This document shows positions 12,123-23,055 of a stretch of DNA of 64,000 bases, one piece after another. The notes under the pieces are model-generated. The model was not told the origin of the DNA, made no database searches, and saw nothing but the letters and a program-made list of their open reading frames with translations. The stretch is taken from the NCBI GenBank assembly GCA_019914945.1, contig CM034109.1, positions 7,370,479 to 7,434,478 on the forward strand. The letters are read 5' to 3'. This stretch comes from Typha latifolia (Eukaryota > Streptophyta > Magnoliopsida > Poales > Typhaceae). Numbering within the stretch: the first letter of the stretch is position 1; each line of letters opens with the position of its first letter. A program made the translations under genes and the position numbers.

Positions 12123-12567
12123 CTGTTCTTTTGCAGCTCCACCACTCAAACTCACAGAAACAATAATAAATTCAACTAATCATTTGCATTTCTTCTAAAT
12201 CGCCACTATAGTCTTCACCTGTTACTCCAGTTTACCCTTTCTTTTCTTTTTTTCGTTTGAGAAACGATTGAGAACCACATTCTAGGCACTGTTAGCACCA
12301 AACACAAAACAAATGGTAACAGTAGACCAGCTAATTTTTTCAGAAGCATCCTTCATGGCATCAAGAAATAATCACAAAGATCTGATACCCTACTGTTCTT
12401 TAGCAACCCCACCACTCAAAACTCTCAGAAGCAGTGATAAATTCAATGAATTATTTGTTCTTGTAAATCACCACTATATAGTCTTCACCTGCTACTCCAG
12501 TTTACTTTTTCTTTCCTTTTGTTTGAGAAAGGATTAAGGACCAAACCTACAGTCTAGGCACTGTTAT
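12123..12567. repeat. Diverged tandem duplication (~175-bp units, 270-bp spacing)
   Basis: 12123-12295 and 12392-12567 are two copies of one sequence. Both contain CCACCACTCAAA, AGTCTTCACCTG, ACTCCAGTTTAC, GTTTGAGAAA and finish TCTAGGCACTGTTA. Divergence is moderate with small indels. A further pair of related segments lies just upstream (10983-11100 and 11877-11990, sharing GTGAAACTAATAATTTCC). No coding content is evident. Confidence 0.75.
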
Positions 12568-14369
12568 TGCACAATTCCTTAATCAATATCTCTTCAGACT
12601 AACAGCAACCTGCTCAACAATGTGTTTATCATCAATCGCTATGCACTCGGTGATTCAATGAATGCAACACCTATCTGTCCCTATCTATTGGAAGCACTAT
12701 AATGCACCCTGAATGTTTCATGTGAATAATACAATCAACATCACAGTTCTGATCGCGCTACATGAACAAAAGACATGCTGAAGAACAGTGGCATTGTAAA
12801 ATAAATCCATGACTGGCACTCTGGCAGTATGTATATAAGTGAATGGCTATACAATATTCAAATATTTAGATGCCGCCATGTGATCACTTGAATTACTCTT
12901 TGCACACTAAGTTATCCAAAAAACATTCTAAGGCATCACACTTGAATTACCCAAAGGATGATAAGTAATGTAAGGTAAATAAACTTAACTTAACTCAATA
13001 TTCCTTCCATTTAATTTCATACATAAACAAAGAAACCCAGCATGGCCACGTGCACGCTCACCTGCCTATACGGCATGTGCAACGCACGCGACATGTCAAG
13101 CGAGACCCATCACACACAGGTATACTACTGTGCATATATAATCATTACATCACCAAATAAATCATACTATTAACCAAATAAACTTATTAACATATGAATA
13201 TCCAAGTCCACAATAATATACATTAGACCACTATATAATCTAGTAGGACCCACATAGGCCACGACAAACCATCAAGATACAACTAAAACAACTAATACAT
13301 AAGTACACTATAATCTGTCTAATAGGTATTATACAAATTATCGTTTGATATAATAAAGTACAAATATAACAAACGATGATACAACTCAATTCCTATACAA
13401 ATTATCGTCTATACCGTTTTGCACTTATAGCTCACCTTATTATTCTAAAATAACTTCTCATGATATCTCAAGTCGTTATCACGTACTACATATATGAGGG
13501 ATTAGAAAAGAAATAAAGAGAGTCATGAGCAAAAGCCTCAGTGAATAGACCTTACCCTAAATCAGTGATGCCAAATAGAGAGTAAATCGTGTATTGTATA
13601 ATATGAATCACATAGAAGCATCATGCCAAGAATGAGTATATAAATGTATCTTCAATAATATATAAATGAAGATCGGGTACAATGAGTCCTACTCTATAAC
13701 GCCCCCGCCCAAAAGAAGAAGATGATGATGAACTCTGTATGGTAGTTGTATCGAGAAAATGTATACATAGAGGATGACCAAGATTAATGAAATAAGAGAT
13801 CAGGGCATGAATAGCACCATTCATCAACAAATGCGCTGTAGATCAGTAGTACTAGCTGATAACACTTCAGATAAGAACTATAAAGCCAACATTATATATT
13901 GAAATAAGTTGTCTATCAAGAATATGGTCATCTGATAAAATGGCCAAAATGCATGCAACAAAAGGAACCATCTCTATATCAGTAATAGATAATTGAACTT
14001 AAACAATGAAATCGTATATATAATCATTACACTATGTAATTTACACCAAACCATTTAAATAATAACACCCATAAATTTCATCATTTCATGCATAGAAAAA
14101 CTAAAGGTTGCCAAAATATGCATGGCGTATACAATGAGCTGTTTTCGCATGATAAACCAGAGGTTTATACTTTGCACCTCAAGGCATTTAACTCAAATGA
14201 TTCTAATAATTAATCATATCTTGACTTAAAACTGACAAAAAAAATGTAGTATCCAAGAGTAATAAGAAGGAAGCCAGACCAAAACTCTACACTGCTCTTC
14301 CAACATGACTTAAGGTCACTTTGCAGATAAGCAGCTAAATGGATTAATTTACAGATGCTAGAGCAAGAA

Positions 14370-16024
14370 TCATGCACAATATGAGGAGTCCATGTTTCTA
14401 ATATGCTGCTGTTGATCTGAAAAACAAGAATTCTGCTTCTTCTTCAGTCGAAGTATTCTTTTCCGATGCCCTCGGCCTTGTTTGTGTTGTTCCCACTCAT
14501 GTGCCCCTCGTAATATCCGATTACCACAAGCCTATTATACAACAGCAAGGTAGATGAAGAAAAGGTCAGATAATGCATTTCTAAAAACCTTTTGTTGTAC
14601 CATATTGGGCTTTTTGTTTCATAAAGTTTAGCGGATCGTATCAGTCTCGAAAGGTGGTCTTCTATAGGCTCAGCTTGAGTCCGCATAGCAAGAAAAAGCA
14701 AATGATCTAATATGAGATATCAGACAGAAATATAAAACATGCTAACTCATGCACAATGCAAGGAAAAACATGCAATGTAAGTAATCGGGGCAGTAAAAGT
14801 AGTCCAGTTGCCTGTGGAACCTTTGAACAAAGGCACCAACAGAGTTGATAGCACACAGTAGTATTTCAAAGTTCCATGCCATTTTTTACTCAATTTTGGT
14901 AAAGAATGTGATGTTCATTTCTAGGTGGCCTATGCATTTTGACCTTAGGCAGGTATTCAGGAACATAAATGGTCATATCATGATACACATCACCTGAGCT
15001 TTCAACAACGAAGTCCTTTCCCTGTCAGCCAGAAACAGAAAAGATCATTTCAAAGAGTCTGACTACATCAGTTCCTACTATTAGGTTCAGCAACAGATGT
15101 CATTTTCCCTCCATTAAAATCTATTTAGAGTAAGATTCTTTGTAAAGTTAAATACAAAATTTAAGATATCAAACTCACCTCACAGACATATTGAGCCCAT
15201 AAGTCCCTTGAAACCAGCCCCTTGCTCAGGACATCACCAAGTGCTTTTCCGGATGTTGAAGAGCTTGAACTCTGAAGTAGAAAAGATTTGACAAGAGCAA
15301 CACAAGGTTCCACAACTTTTCTCTGCCATAAATCTCCTGTCTCACCTAGCAAAGCAAATGGTTCATTCAGATCAGAAAAATGACAAATTCTCATATCAGA
15401 TAAAATTGGTTAACAAAGAGCCAAATGATATCGGCAGTCATACAAAAGAATGCTTCTGTTGCATCGATACAGTGCAAGTCCCATCCGAAATCCTCCCTTA
15501 ATCGATTAAGTCTTCGTCTCTGAACATGAAATTAATTGTCAAGTAACTTTAACAGATGCATCTTCTAGCAAAATCAAACATTTTATTAATTTGAGTTGTT
15601 ATGAATTACGATGCCCATAAAGGCAGTCACCAAAGGGGAAGAGAGTCCTTACTTGCCGTCGGACAAGCTTGCGTGTGTTGGTTTTTAGCTTGTCAATGGC
15701 TTCATCTAATAAAATCTTCACCTTATCATCACTGCACTTCAAAATATCTGAATAAAGGAATCCTGAATCCATCTTGTCCTCTTTATTGGACAAGAATTTT
15801 CTAAATAACTCATCAAATTCACGGACACCGATAGCCTGCCGCAAACCTCGAGTATAAACTGCATTTAAATTGTATATATCACCCACTTCATTCAGCAGAC
15901 CGGCACCAATCATGCAGTCAACCCTTTGATCAACATATTTATCCAGCACAGGAATGGCAGCATCCAACCATACCAAGCAACAATTATATCTGAAATTATT
16001 TGGCCGACCCCAATTCTGCCCTGC

Positions 16025-16110
<86 letters not shown>

Positions 16111-17313
16111 CTCAGAAACAGCATGTAAGATATTTAATAAGAAAAGAGGTTCCTAACACCATCAACACAACTTCCTTACATCTGCGGCTTCTCCTCGGAA
16201 AAGATTACTAGGAAGGGAACCAGAGTTTGCATACAAGCTAAGATAGCGATTTATCTGCAAAACACAACATTTATAGTTAGAAATAAAAGGAACTATAAAA
16301 TCTTAGAGAGAGAAAAAAAAGTCCATATTTTTTTCTCTAGACACAGAACTACAAGAACCACCTTTGAAGAATTCTCTCAAGTTGAATTGCTTACTTTTCT
16401 ATGGTCGTTTGGGTGGATTCTGTTTGCGGCAACTGGGTCGATCTTCTTAAGATGTTCATAGCCGCCAGCGACATCAATATCAGAAAGGTCTGATCAACAT
16501 ACACAACACAAATATTCAGACTGAAAAATAACTACCACCAAAAATAAATACACATTTAGCTCACCTACTGGAGCAGCCATGGAGCAGTCCTGCAACTCGT
16601 CTAGCACATCATCTATAAGGTATGGGCTAACAAGAGCCTATTACGAACAATACCATCAACTAATAATATCAAATATTGAGCTAAGATAACAAGACTATAT
16701 ACTATAATTGGTTAAAATCAAAGGCGTCAACCTGGATATAGTAATTTGTACCACCAACAATAACTGGAAGGCCATCCCGTGACAATATATCATCTATAAT
16801 CTGATAATTAATTAATAACGCATCAACCGAAAGCCCAATTGCAAAAGAAGACCAAGAAATATCTGAACTCGACTTACCGGAATGGCGAGATCGCGGAAAT
16901 CCTTGGAAGTGAACTCCGCCGACGGATCAATTGTGCCTAGGAGATGATGCGGAACACCTAGGAAAACCGATCGGATTCAAAACTTTACCCTAAATTATTG
17001 ACCACGAACTTGTGATAGAAAAAAAAATGATGGATTGGAAGATACCGTTGCGTTCGGAGAAGGGAACCTTGTTGGTCAGGACGTCGAGGCTGCGGTATAC
17101 CTGCATGGAGTCGGCGTTGACGACCTCGACGCCGGCGAAGTGGGAGGCGAGGTCGATCGCCAGCCGCGACTTACCGGAACCAGTTGCTCCCATCACCACC
17201 ACCACCTTCTTCTCCGGCACCGTCCTCGGCTCTACTTCTCCATCAAAACTAGGGCTAGGGTTCGGGTTCTCCGCCGGAGCGGCGACGGCGGGATCTCTAT
17301 TCCCCTCCGCCAT
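14370..17313 (-). CDS. IPT2: tRNA dimethylallyltransferase (tRNA isopentenyltransferase), IPT2 type
   Basis: Transfers a dimethylallyl group to A37 of tRNAs reading UNN codons; tRNA turnover then yields cis-zeatin-type cytokinins. Exons (minus strand, in order): 17313-17046, 16957-16878, 16800-16732, 16637-16565, 16489-16395, 16254-16180, 16015-15653, 15519-15444, 15345-15179, 14531-14370. They total 1428 nt, 475 aa, close to the Arabidopsis IPT2 length I recall. The P-loop GATGSGKS is at 42-49, followed by NADSMQVYRSLDVLTNK, GVPHHLLG, LPVIVGGTNYYIQ and YTRGLRQAIGVREF. The C-terminus has the eukaryotic-type C2H2 zinc finger: CEAC at 421-424 and histidines at about 438 and 444, split by the last intron. 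This finger distinguishes the tRNA-modifying type from plastid ATP/ADP-type IPTs. All junctions are GT-AG and in phase. The start is the first ATG of the exon; the N-terminal 34 residues look unstructured. Confidence 0.93.
16029..16105. repeat. (AG)38 microsatellite in IPT2 intron 6
   Basis: An uninterrupted 77-bp AG run. On the gene's strand it reads (CT)n and ends 14 bases before exon 7, so it lies where the polypyrimidine tract should be. Confidence 0.97.
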
Positions 17314-18240
17314 CTCTTTTGCCCGCTCGAGGAGTGTCGTTCGGAAGAGAGCCGGGGTCTCAATCGGGTCGGATTAGGCGGGATTTTATTACAGCTCACG
17401 AGCCAATCCGAAAATAAACGGGTTCGAATCTTACACACAAATACGACCCGTTTTAACCCGTATAAAACTCGTTTATTATCTATATTATGCCCCTATTACT
17501 TTTAATGCCTCAAAAACACCCTATGATTACTTTTATTAATAAAAAATTATCATACAGATAAATAAATTAATCATAGATGTAAAATGACCTAAATACCCTT
17601 AAGGAAGACTATTAAAATAAAGATAAAATTATCACGGTAATCATATTTAAGGTTAAATTAGGAGTCTTTTAGGTATTTTTATTTTTTATTTTCTTTTAGG
17701 TGAAAAACGCAGGCCTGAATATGATAAACATCTATATGGAAAAGAAAAATGTAGAATGTGAAAAAACCCCTAGACACAAGTATGTATCTAAACACTAGGC
17801 AATGATCTCGCTCGTTCGCTTAAGTAAAAGTCGGAAGAAACATTAAAAACGAAAGTAGAGATGAACGCCAAGATTTTAACGTGGAAAAACCCAAATGGGA
17901 AAAAACCACGGATCCAAACTCGGATCAAAACCAATCACTAGAATAGTAGCAGTTACAAGACTAACTCTCAAAACAACCCGTCGATCCAAACGACTTTGTT
18001 CCTCTCAGTCTTGCTCGCTAGAACCCACGATTCACCGCTTCTCGTGATTGAAGTCCAATCTCAGTAACCCTCGAGATTGATCTTTCGTCTAGATAGCCCT
18101 TAAGACGAAATATTAAGATTTGTAGATAAGAAGAGCCTTGTTAGTTGAAGAACCGATGTAGCCTCAAGATGTCTCCTTTAATAATGCTTCTTCAACCACC
18201 CTAGAGATAGAGTTTCACAATCCTTATATATGATCTCCAA

Positions 18241-18505
18241 GATAGAGTCAAATCCAAATCTTATCCGTACTCACGAAAGTACAAGATTGAGTCAAATCCT
18301 AATCTTATCCGTACTCATGAAAGTATAAGATAGAGCCAAATCTAAATCTTATCCGTACTCACGAAAGTACAAAATAGAGCCACATCTAAATCTTATCCGT
18401 ACTCACGATCTTCAAGATATAGCCAAATCCAAATCTTATCCATACTCACGATCTTCAAGATAGAGTCAAATCCGAGTCTTATTCGTACTCACGAAAGTCC
18501 AATAT
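18241..18505. repeat. 44-bp tandem repeat array, six units, inside LTR
   Basis: Units start near 18241, 18285, 18329, 18373, 18416 and 18459. Each contains GATAGAGTCAAATC and AATCTTATCCGTACTCACGA with small changes. Unit length is 44 bp, with 43 bp in two of the steps. Confidence 0.9.
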
Positions 18506-18592
18506 TCTTAAACTTTGTTGGTGCGTTCGAACGGGCTCGAGTGCGTTCAAACGCGACAGCTTGAATTCTTCAGGTTGCATTCGAACGCGTTT

Positions 18593-18800
18593 GTGAACGC
18601 AGCTCTCGGTCTGTGTGAACGCAGTACCCGCGTTCGAACACATTTGTGAACGCGGCTCTCTGTCTGTGTGAACACAGATTTCACGTTCGAACGCGTTTGT
18701 GAACGCGGCTCTCTGTCTGTGTGAACGCAGATTTCGCGTTCGAACTCGTTTGTGAACGCACCGCGTTCGAACGCGTTTGTGAACGCAGTGTGAACTCGAC
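18593..18800. repeat. 53-bp tandem repeat array rich in CGTTCGAACG palindromes
   Basis: Units start at 18593, 18646, 18699 and 18752, exactly 53 bp apart, followed by a shortened copy at 18779. Each holds GTGAACGC, CTCTCTGTCTGTGTGAACGC and a CGTTCGAACG-type palindrome. The open frames seen through it are artefacts of the repeat. Confidence 0.9.
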
Positions 18801-19374
18801 GGCTTTTCTCCAATAATCTTGCAATTCTTCAAACTAGAGATATTCTAGACTTGTGTAAAGCTCATATACATGAAAAAATATACTTAGAATATTTTGTACA
18901 CAATTGCCAACAAATAAAAACCTAACATAATGTTTTGACAAATTTTCCTAATATTTTTTTAATATATTTATAAATGTTTTTGATAATTTTTTCTAATATT
19001 TTTTCAAATATATGTGTACATGCTCTTGAAGTAGTTCTCAGGATTGGACAAATTAGATTCAACTTTATTTTAGATCTAACTGCTGCTACAACTCATTGCT
19101 GGATGCAATTTTCACAAAACAAAAGAAAAATCTAATCATTCAATGAAGTGAAAAATTCTGAATCTGCTGAACTGTTGCTTTACTTTTTACATTTTGTTTC
19201 AACTCAGTTACAGCTGAGTTGAATTCTTTTCCTATATAAATCATCATGATGCTTTCAGTAAAACCAAACCAAGACAAAGCAAGCAAGCATCTGAAATCAG
19301 AACAAGAAGCACAATAAATGAGTTCATCAAATAAACAACATGCAGTCATTGCTTGTCGTCGAAACCGGATTGAC

Positions 19375-20235
19375 TCAGCGAAGAGCTTCTATTGTTTTGC
19401 TCAACTCTTCCAGCTTCTTCATCCTCAGTTTCTCGCTTTCACTGACAAGCTGCTTAGAAATCAAGTGTTCAGTAATCGAATTATTACTTTTGGTTTGAGA
19501 TTCACATTATAATTGTGTTTTATTGATTGAAGCTTTAGCGGAAGGCAAAGCAATAACAAGTACTCACCTCCATTAACTTGCTGACTAGTTGAGCTTTCTC
19601 CTTGTTCTTCTCATTGAATGCCTCAAGAGCTTCCCTGTATTCTTTCTCCTTCATATTGAACAAATCATGTCTCATGGTTATGCATAATATTGATGAATTA
19701 ACGAATAGAAGTGACATCAATATATAATCTTGTTCTTTCACCTTCTTTAGGCAGCTTTGTCCGAGAGGCTTCAGATCGCGGTTAACAGCATCGATCTTCT
19801 TTCGTATCGCAGCAACTTCCTTCCTTTTTGGATCAGCCATTGCTTCAAGTTCCTATCAGCATTTCAAATATGCATGAACAATTTATACCACAAGAAGCAT
19901 TTCCAATGGAATCATAGAAACTTTTGCTATATACATTACTAACATACAGCAAAAACTCGCAATTCTAAATTTCTACTTACCTCTCGAACGCGTGCCAACC
20001 GCTTGGTTTCCTCTTCAACCCTGCCTATTTGTGCGAAAACTTTTTCTCTGACCTCCATCTTCTTTCTCTCAATCTGTTCTTCCTTAGCTTGAAACGTAGA
20101 CAGTGCTGACCTTGGCGTATCATCCTCTTCTCTTTCATCAATTGATGGGCTTTTCCTGTAGCTATTCCCCGAGCTCTTGATTCGTAGAACTTGCTGCTGC
20201 TCCTGGTTCTCCAATGTTTGCATCTGATTCTCCAT
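19375..20235 (-). CDS. RAB6-interacting golgin (GORAB)-like coiled-coil protein
   Basis: Exons: 20235-19981, 19852-19742, 19648-19568, 19449-19375, giving 173 aa; all introns are GT-AG and in phase 0. After a Gln/Ser-rich N-terminus (about 1-45), nearly the whole protein is predicted coiled coil: EEQIERKKMEVREKV, RVEEETKRLARVREELEAM, PKRKEVAAIRKKIDAVNRDL, LGQSCLKKKEKEYREALEAF, then SESEKLRMKKLEELSKTIEALR at the end. This matches the short plant proteins annotated as RAB6-interacting golgins, presumed Golgi-associated. The plant proteins have little experimental support. The start is the first ATG after an in-frame stop. The TGA stop is at 19375-19377. Confidence 0.85.
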
Positions 20236-21340
20236 GCCTGTTTCTCACAATGCTCACCTCTGGAAAATCTTATTAACTTCCTATTCTCTCCTTTCCACAC
20301 TTTATATAGGACTGCTTCACTTTCACTTGCAAAATAGGTAGTTTCTAAGACAGCAACCTTCTAAAGCAGCAATGTTTTCTGAATGGCTGTATCCCATAAA
20401 CATAACATCATCTTTGCGCATGTGTAACAGGGCCAAAAAAGGGCATTCATTAGATTAAAAGGCAGAACTGTTGTATTGCAATGCACAAGCTCATGATTTG
20501 GTAAGATGGCAACATCTTTAGTTGGTATAGGATATATTTATTCTTATCCTTATCAAATGGCTCAAACATGAAATAAATGGTTACATATATATATATGTAA
20601 TGCTTCTCTTGATTAGATGAAGTTTATTTGGATGACTTAAAATGGTGACTTCTCTTTGCAAGTAGAAAGAGAAGACTTGGTAGATACTGCTTTCCACTAG
20701 GAGAAAGGGTGCTTTCAAATGTAAGACTAGGAGTGGAGTAGAAACAAAGGTGGCTCATGTCCTTAGCTGGGGGGGGAAAAAGAGAAGAGCCTTAGGAGGC
20801 AAGACAGCAGAGGATGCAATGTATGAACCACCAGTGATAACTTACAGCTGGCTTTACTGCAGAGAATCATATCACTCACCTCTTTTACTTTCTCTCAGTT
20901 TGCTTTCTTCCCTTCAATATAAATAAACACCAGTATTCCTTTATATTGCCAACTTTGTAACTATATTTGCTTCTCTTGCATTGTTCTACTATCCCCTTAC
21001 TCATCAAGTACTAATAGATTGAAACTTCTTTTTGGGTTTTACTGCTAAATGCTATAATGTATGTGATGAATTTTTTTACCATTTTACCACTATTTTATTA
21101 TACTATTTACTAGAATACTAAAGTTTTATCCAGTAGGCTGCCCCCATATACTTCTTCAAATAAATCCCTACAAAGTGGTTCGCAAAGTTAGCTCTCTCCA
21201 TCTGCATTTTACTGTTAATTTAGGTTAACTTTCTTTAGGATAATAAAATGTTTTCTCTAAAGTTAATTATCTTTTAAGCTATATATGCTAGCATGCCGCC
21301 TGCCTGTATGGCTATATGGCAGCAACTATAGAATTTTAGA

Positions 21341-21765
21341 GTCCGTTTGGTTTGAGTTCAAAGAGGATTCAATGTCTCCTAACCTGATTTGGTAATCAAA
21401 CATATTCTTATTTTTTTTTATACTTAACTAAATTTACTCTTAAAAATATCAAGACTAAAGAATAAAAACTAACTAATCAAATTTAAAACTTAACCTTAAA
21501 CTAGACAAGACCTTATAAATAATTTTAAAACTATCGTAGAATGGTTATATATATATATATATATATATACTTGAATTGATTCAAGGATTTCTAACCTGGT
21601 TTAATAATTAAATATTTTTTTAATTTTTTTTATATCTAATTAATTTACTCTTTAAAAAAATTAAGACTAAAAAATAAGATCAACTAATCAAATTCGAAAT
21701 TTAGCCTCAAACCAAACAAGGCCTTAGTAAATAATTTTGAAACTACAATAGAATGGTTATAATAT
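21341..21765. mobile_element. GTTTGG-type MITE present as a tandem duplication
   Basis: The left end GTCCGTTTGGTTTGAG (from about 21342) and the right end, CTCAAACCAAACAAGGCC at about 21704-21723, are inverted. Inside, the element is repeated: 21341-21548 and 21570-21765 share TAACCTG-TT, AATTTACTCTT, AAGACTAAA-AATA, AACTAATCAAATT and then AATAATTTT-AAACTA-TAGAATGGTTAT. A TA microsatellite (21546-21569) separates the copies. The duplicated unit includes about 35 bp beyond the inverted end, so it arose after insertion. The type of end suggests PIF/Harbinger or hAT origin; I cannot decide which. Confidence 0.65.
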
Positions 21766-22130
21766 ACTTTTTTGTGCCAAATATAGCGAATTGCTTAACA
21801 ACTCAGAATGTGATGATATTATTCATTTTTTGGTTAATGAATTATATTAAGAGTCTTGATTGCTTTCAAATCAAGGAGCAAATAAGAGCAAGCAAGAGTT
21901 CGGTGCAAGTGGGTGTAGCTATGAGTATTTATATATTAGAATTGTCCCTTACTCATGTTAGTTGTCCCAAATCTATAATTAGTGTTCAGTGGTGTTACCT
22001 TGATTTGGATAAGTTTCCACATAAATTTGAGCAGTATCTCTCTCTAAATACCTTTATTTATATGTAAAACAACAGTGATGAGATAAGCTACTAGTGTTAA
22101 ATTATTTATGATACACTAACACAAGACAAG

Positions 22131-22196
<66 letters not shown>
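22131..22196. repeat. (ATA)n microsatellite
   Basis: About 22 uninterrupted ATA/TAA repeats between the MITE and the XS gene. Confidence 0.97.
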
Positions 22197-23055
22197 TAAA
22201 CTCTTCTTGCTTGCCCTTCCATAGAAGTAGACCATGTATCTATAATTTTTTCATTAATCTAATCGACTAGTTAAATAGGTTTGATTATATTTCAACAAAG
22301 CTAAGTGAATCAAATTCTTTTTTCTTTCATTCACAAAACATTTTGCATTGTTTGCTAAGCTATCTACAATCTAACACAAATCCTCCTTTGGGATTTTAAA
22401 GTTATAGCATTAAGTATATACGTATATAATTCTAAATTTGATATTTACTTATTATATAATAAGGGTATAAACATAAATAAATAAGTTGCGAAGGGGCTAC
22501 ATGCAGAATATCATCATATCATCACCACCGCTAATTGACTCAAGGGGTGTGAGTTATAGTGAGATTTCTAGTTCGTTAAGGGCTTTTGTGAAAGAAAAAT
22601 AAAATAAACTACTGTGCTATACTATTCCTGAAGCCTCGTCATCGTCTCGCGTTGTGACTTGTCGAGCCGAGAGAGTCGAAAACCAACACGGAGAGGTTAC
22701 GATCGATCACTCATGGCGGCGTCTTCCATTTTTCCTTCTTCATCTCTCCATCGCAAACTTCATTCCAAGGTCAGGATCTGATATCTTTAATCGACTCACG
22801 TTCAAGTATGGAATCCCCTCTTTCTTCGCTAGGGTTAGGATATTCTCCAGCACGTTCTAGGGTTCTTGATCTTTGTTGATATTCTAATTATTTTTGCTGC
22901 TGTCATCTTTGTGTATCTTCCCCGCGTAAGTTTTACATTCTATTAGCTCTTCCTCTGATCCGGTGCGGCGTTGTCGTTCTCCGCCGCCACACGAAGTTCT
23001 TGTCTGTGTAGCTCGAATCTAATTAGTAATAGATATTAAAGCAAAGAGCGATTCG

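Larger units (their letters stand above)
7267..14369. other. Long gene-poor region: DREB promoter, transposon remains, duplications
   Basis: The first 500 bp hold the DREB promoter and a CT-rich leader on the minus strand, with a TATA-like TTAATTAAATA around 7406-7416 in minus reading. From 8040 the DNA is very AT-rich. A long-inverted-repeat transposon (about 9250-10319) and a third partial arm (about 10345-10515) follow. Then come a compound TC/TG microsatellite (11222-11268) and two sets of diverged direct repeats (about 10983-11100 with 11877-11990; 12123-12295 with 12392-12567). From 12600 to 14369 I see only AT-rich sequence without a convincing gene; its right end is the 3' region of IPT2. 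Confidence 0.5.
17750..18912 (-). mobile_element. Probable copia-like solo LTR
   Basis: Read on the minus strand the element starts TGTTGGCAATTGTG at 18912 and can be closed with ...TTCTACA at 17750, the TG...CA ends of an LTR. Flanking pentamers are TTATT and TTTTT (minus strand), a 4 of 5 match, so the boundaries are tentative. At 17881-17909 GTGGAAAAACCC-AAAT-GGGAAAAAACCAC forms an inverted motif that I recall from many plant copia LTRs. No primer-binding site, gag or pol is present, hence a solo LTR. Two tandem arrays lie inside it. Confidence 0.55.
17314..19374. other. Intergenic region: IPT2 promoter and solo LTR
   Basis: 17314-17750 should contain the IPT2 promoter and leader; it includes an AT-rich stretch without obvious motifs. 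A probable solo LTR occupies 17750-18912. 18913-19374 is AT-rich and includes the 3' region of the GORAB-like gene. Confidence 0.5.
20236..23055. other. Divergent intergenic region with MITE duplication and ATA microsatellite
   Basis: Lies between the divergent GORAB-like and XS-domain genes. 21341-21765 is a duplicated GTTTGG-type MITE and 22131-22196 an (ATA)n tract. 22600-23055 is probably the promoter and 5' leader of the XS gene. A short ATG frame at 22713 (MAASSIFPSSSLHRKLHSK) ends exactly at AAG|GTCAGG, a possible splice donor in the leader. Confidence 0.5.

Noticed and set aside
16018..16024. Alternative acceptor GTGGCAG for IPT2 exon 7
   Set aside because: It shifts the frame; the acceptor six bases or so downstream gives the conserved NWGRPNN start in phase 0. 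Kept only as a possible splicing variant in the findings.
17415..17440. GGGTTCGAATC, like a tRNA B box
   Set aside because: No matching A box or acceptor-stem pairing at the required distance on either strand.
18241..18800. Regularly spaced repeats resembling a CRISPR array
   Set aside because: Units are contiguous tandem repeats without unique spacers, in a plant LTR, and there are no cas genes.
18479..18832. Open frames of about 88-117 codons on the minus strand
   Set aside because: They exist only because the 53-bp tandem repeat lacks stops in two frames; the peptide is a repeat of VHTDREPRSQ-like units with no gene structure.
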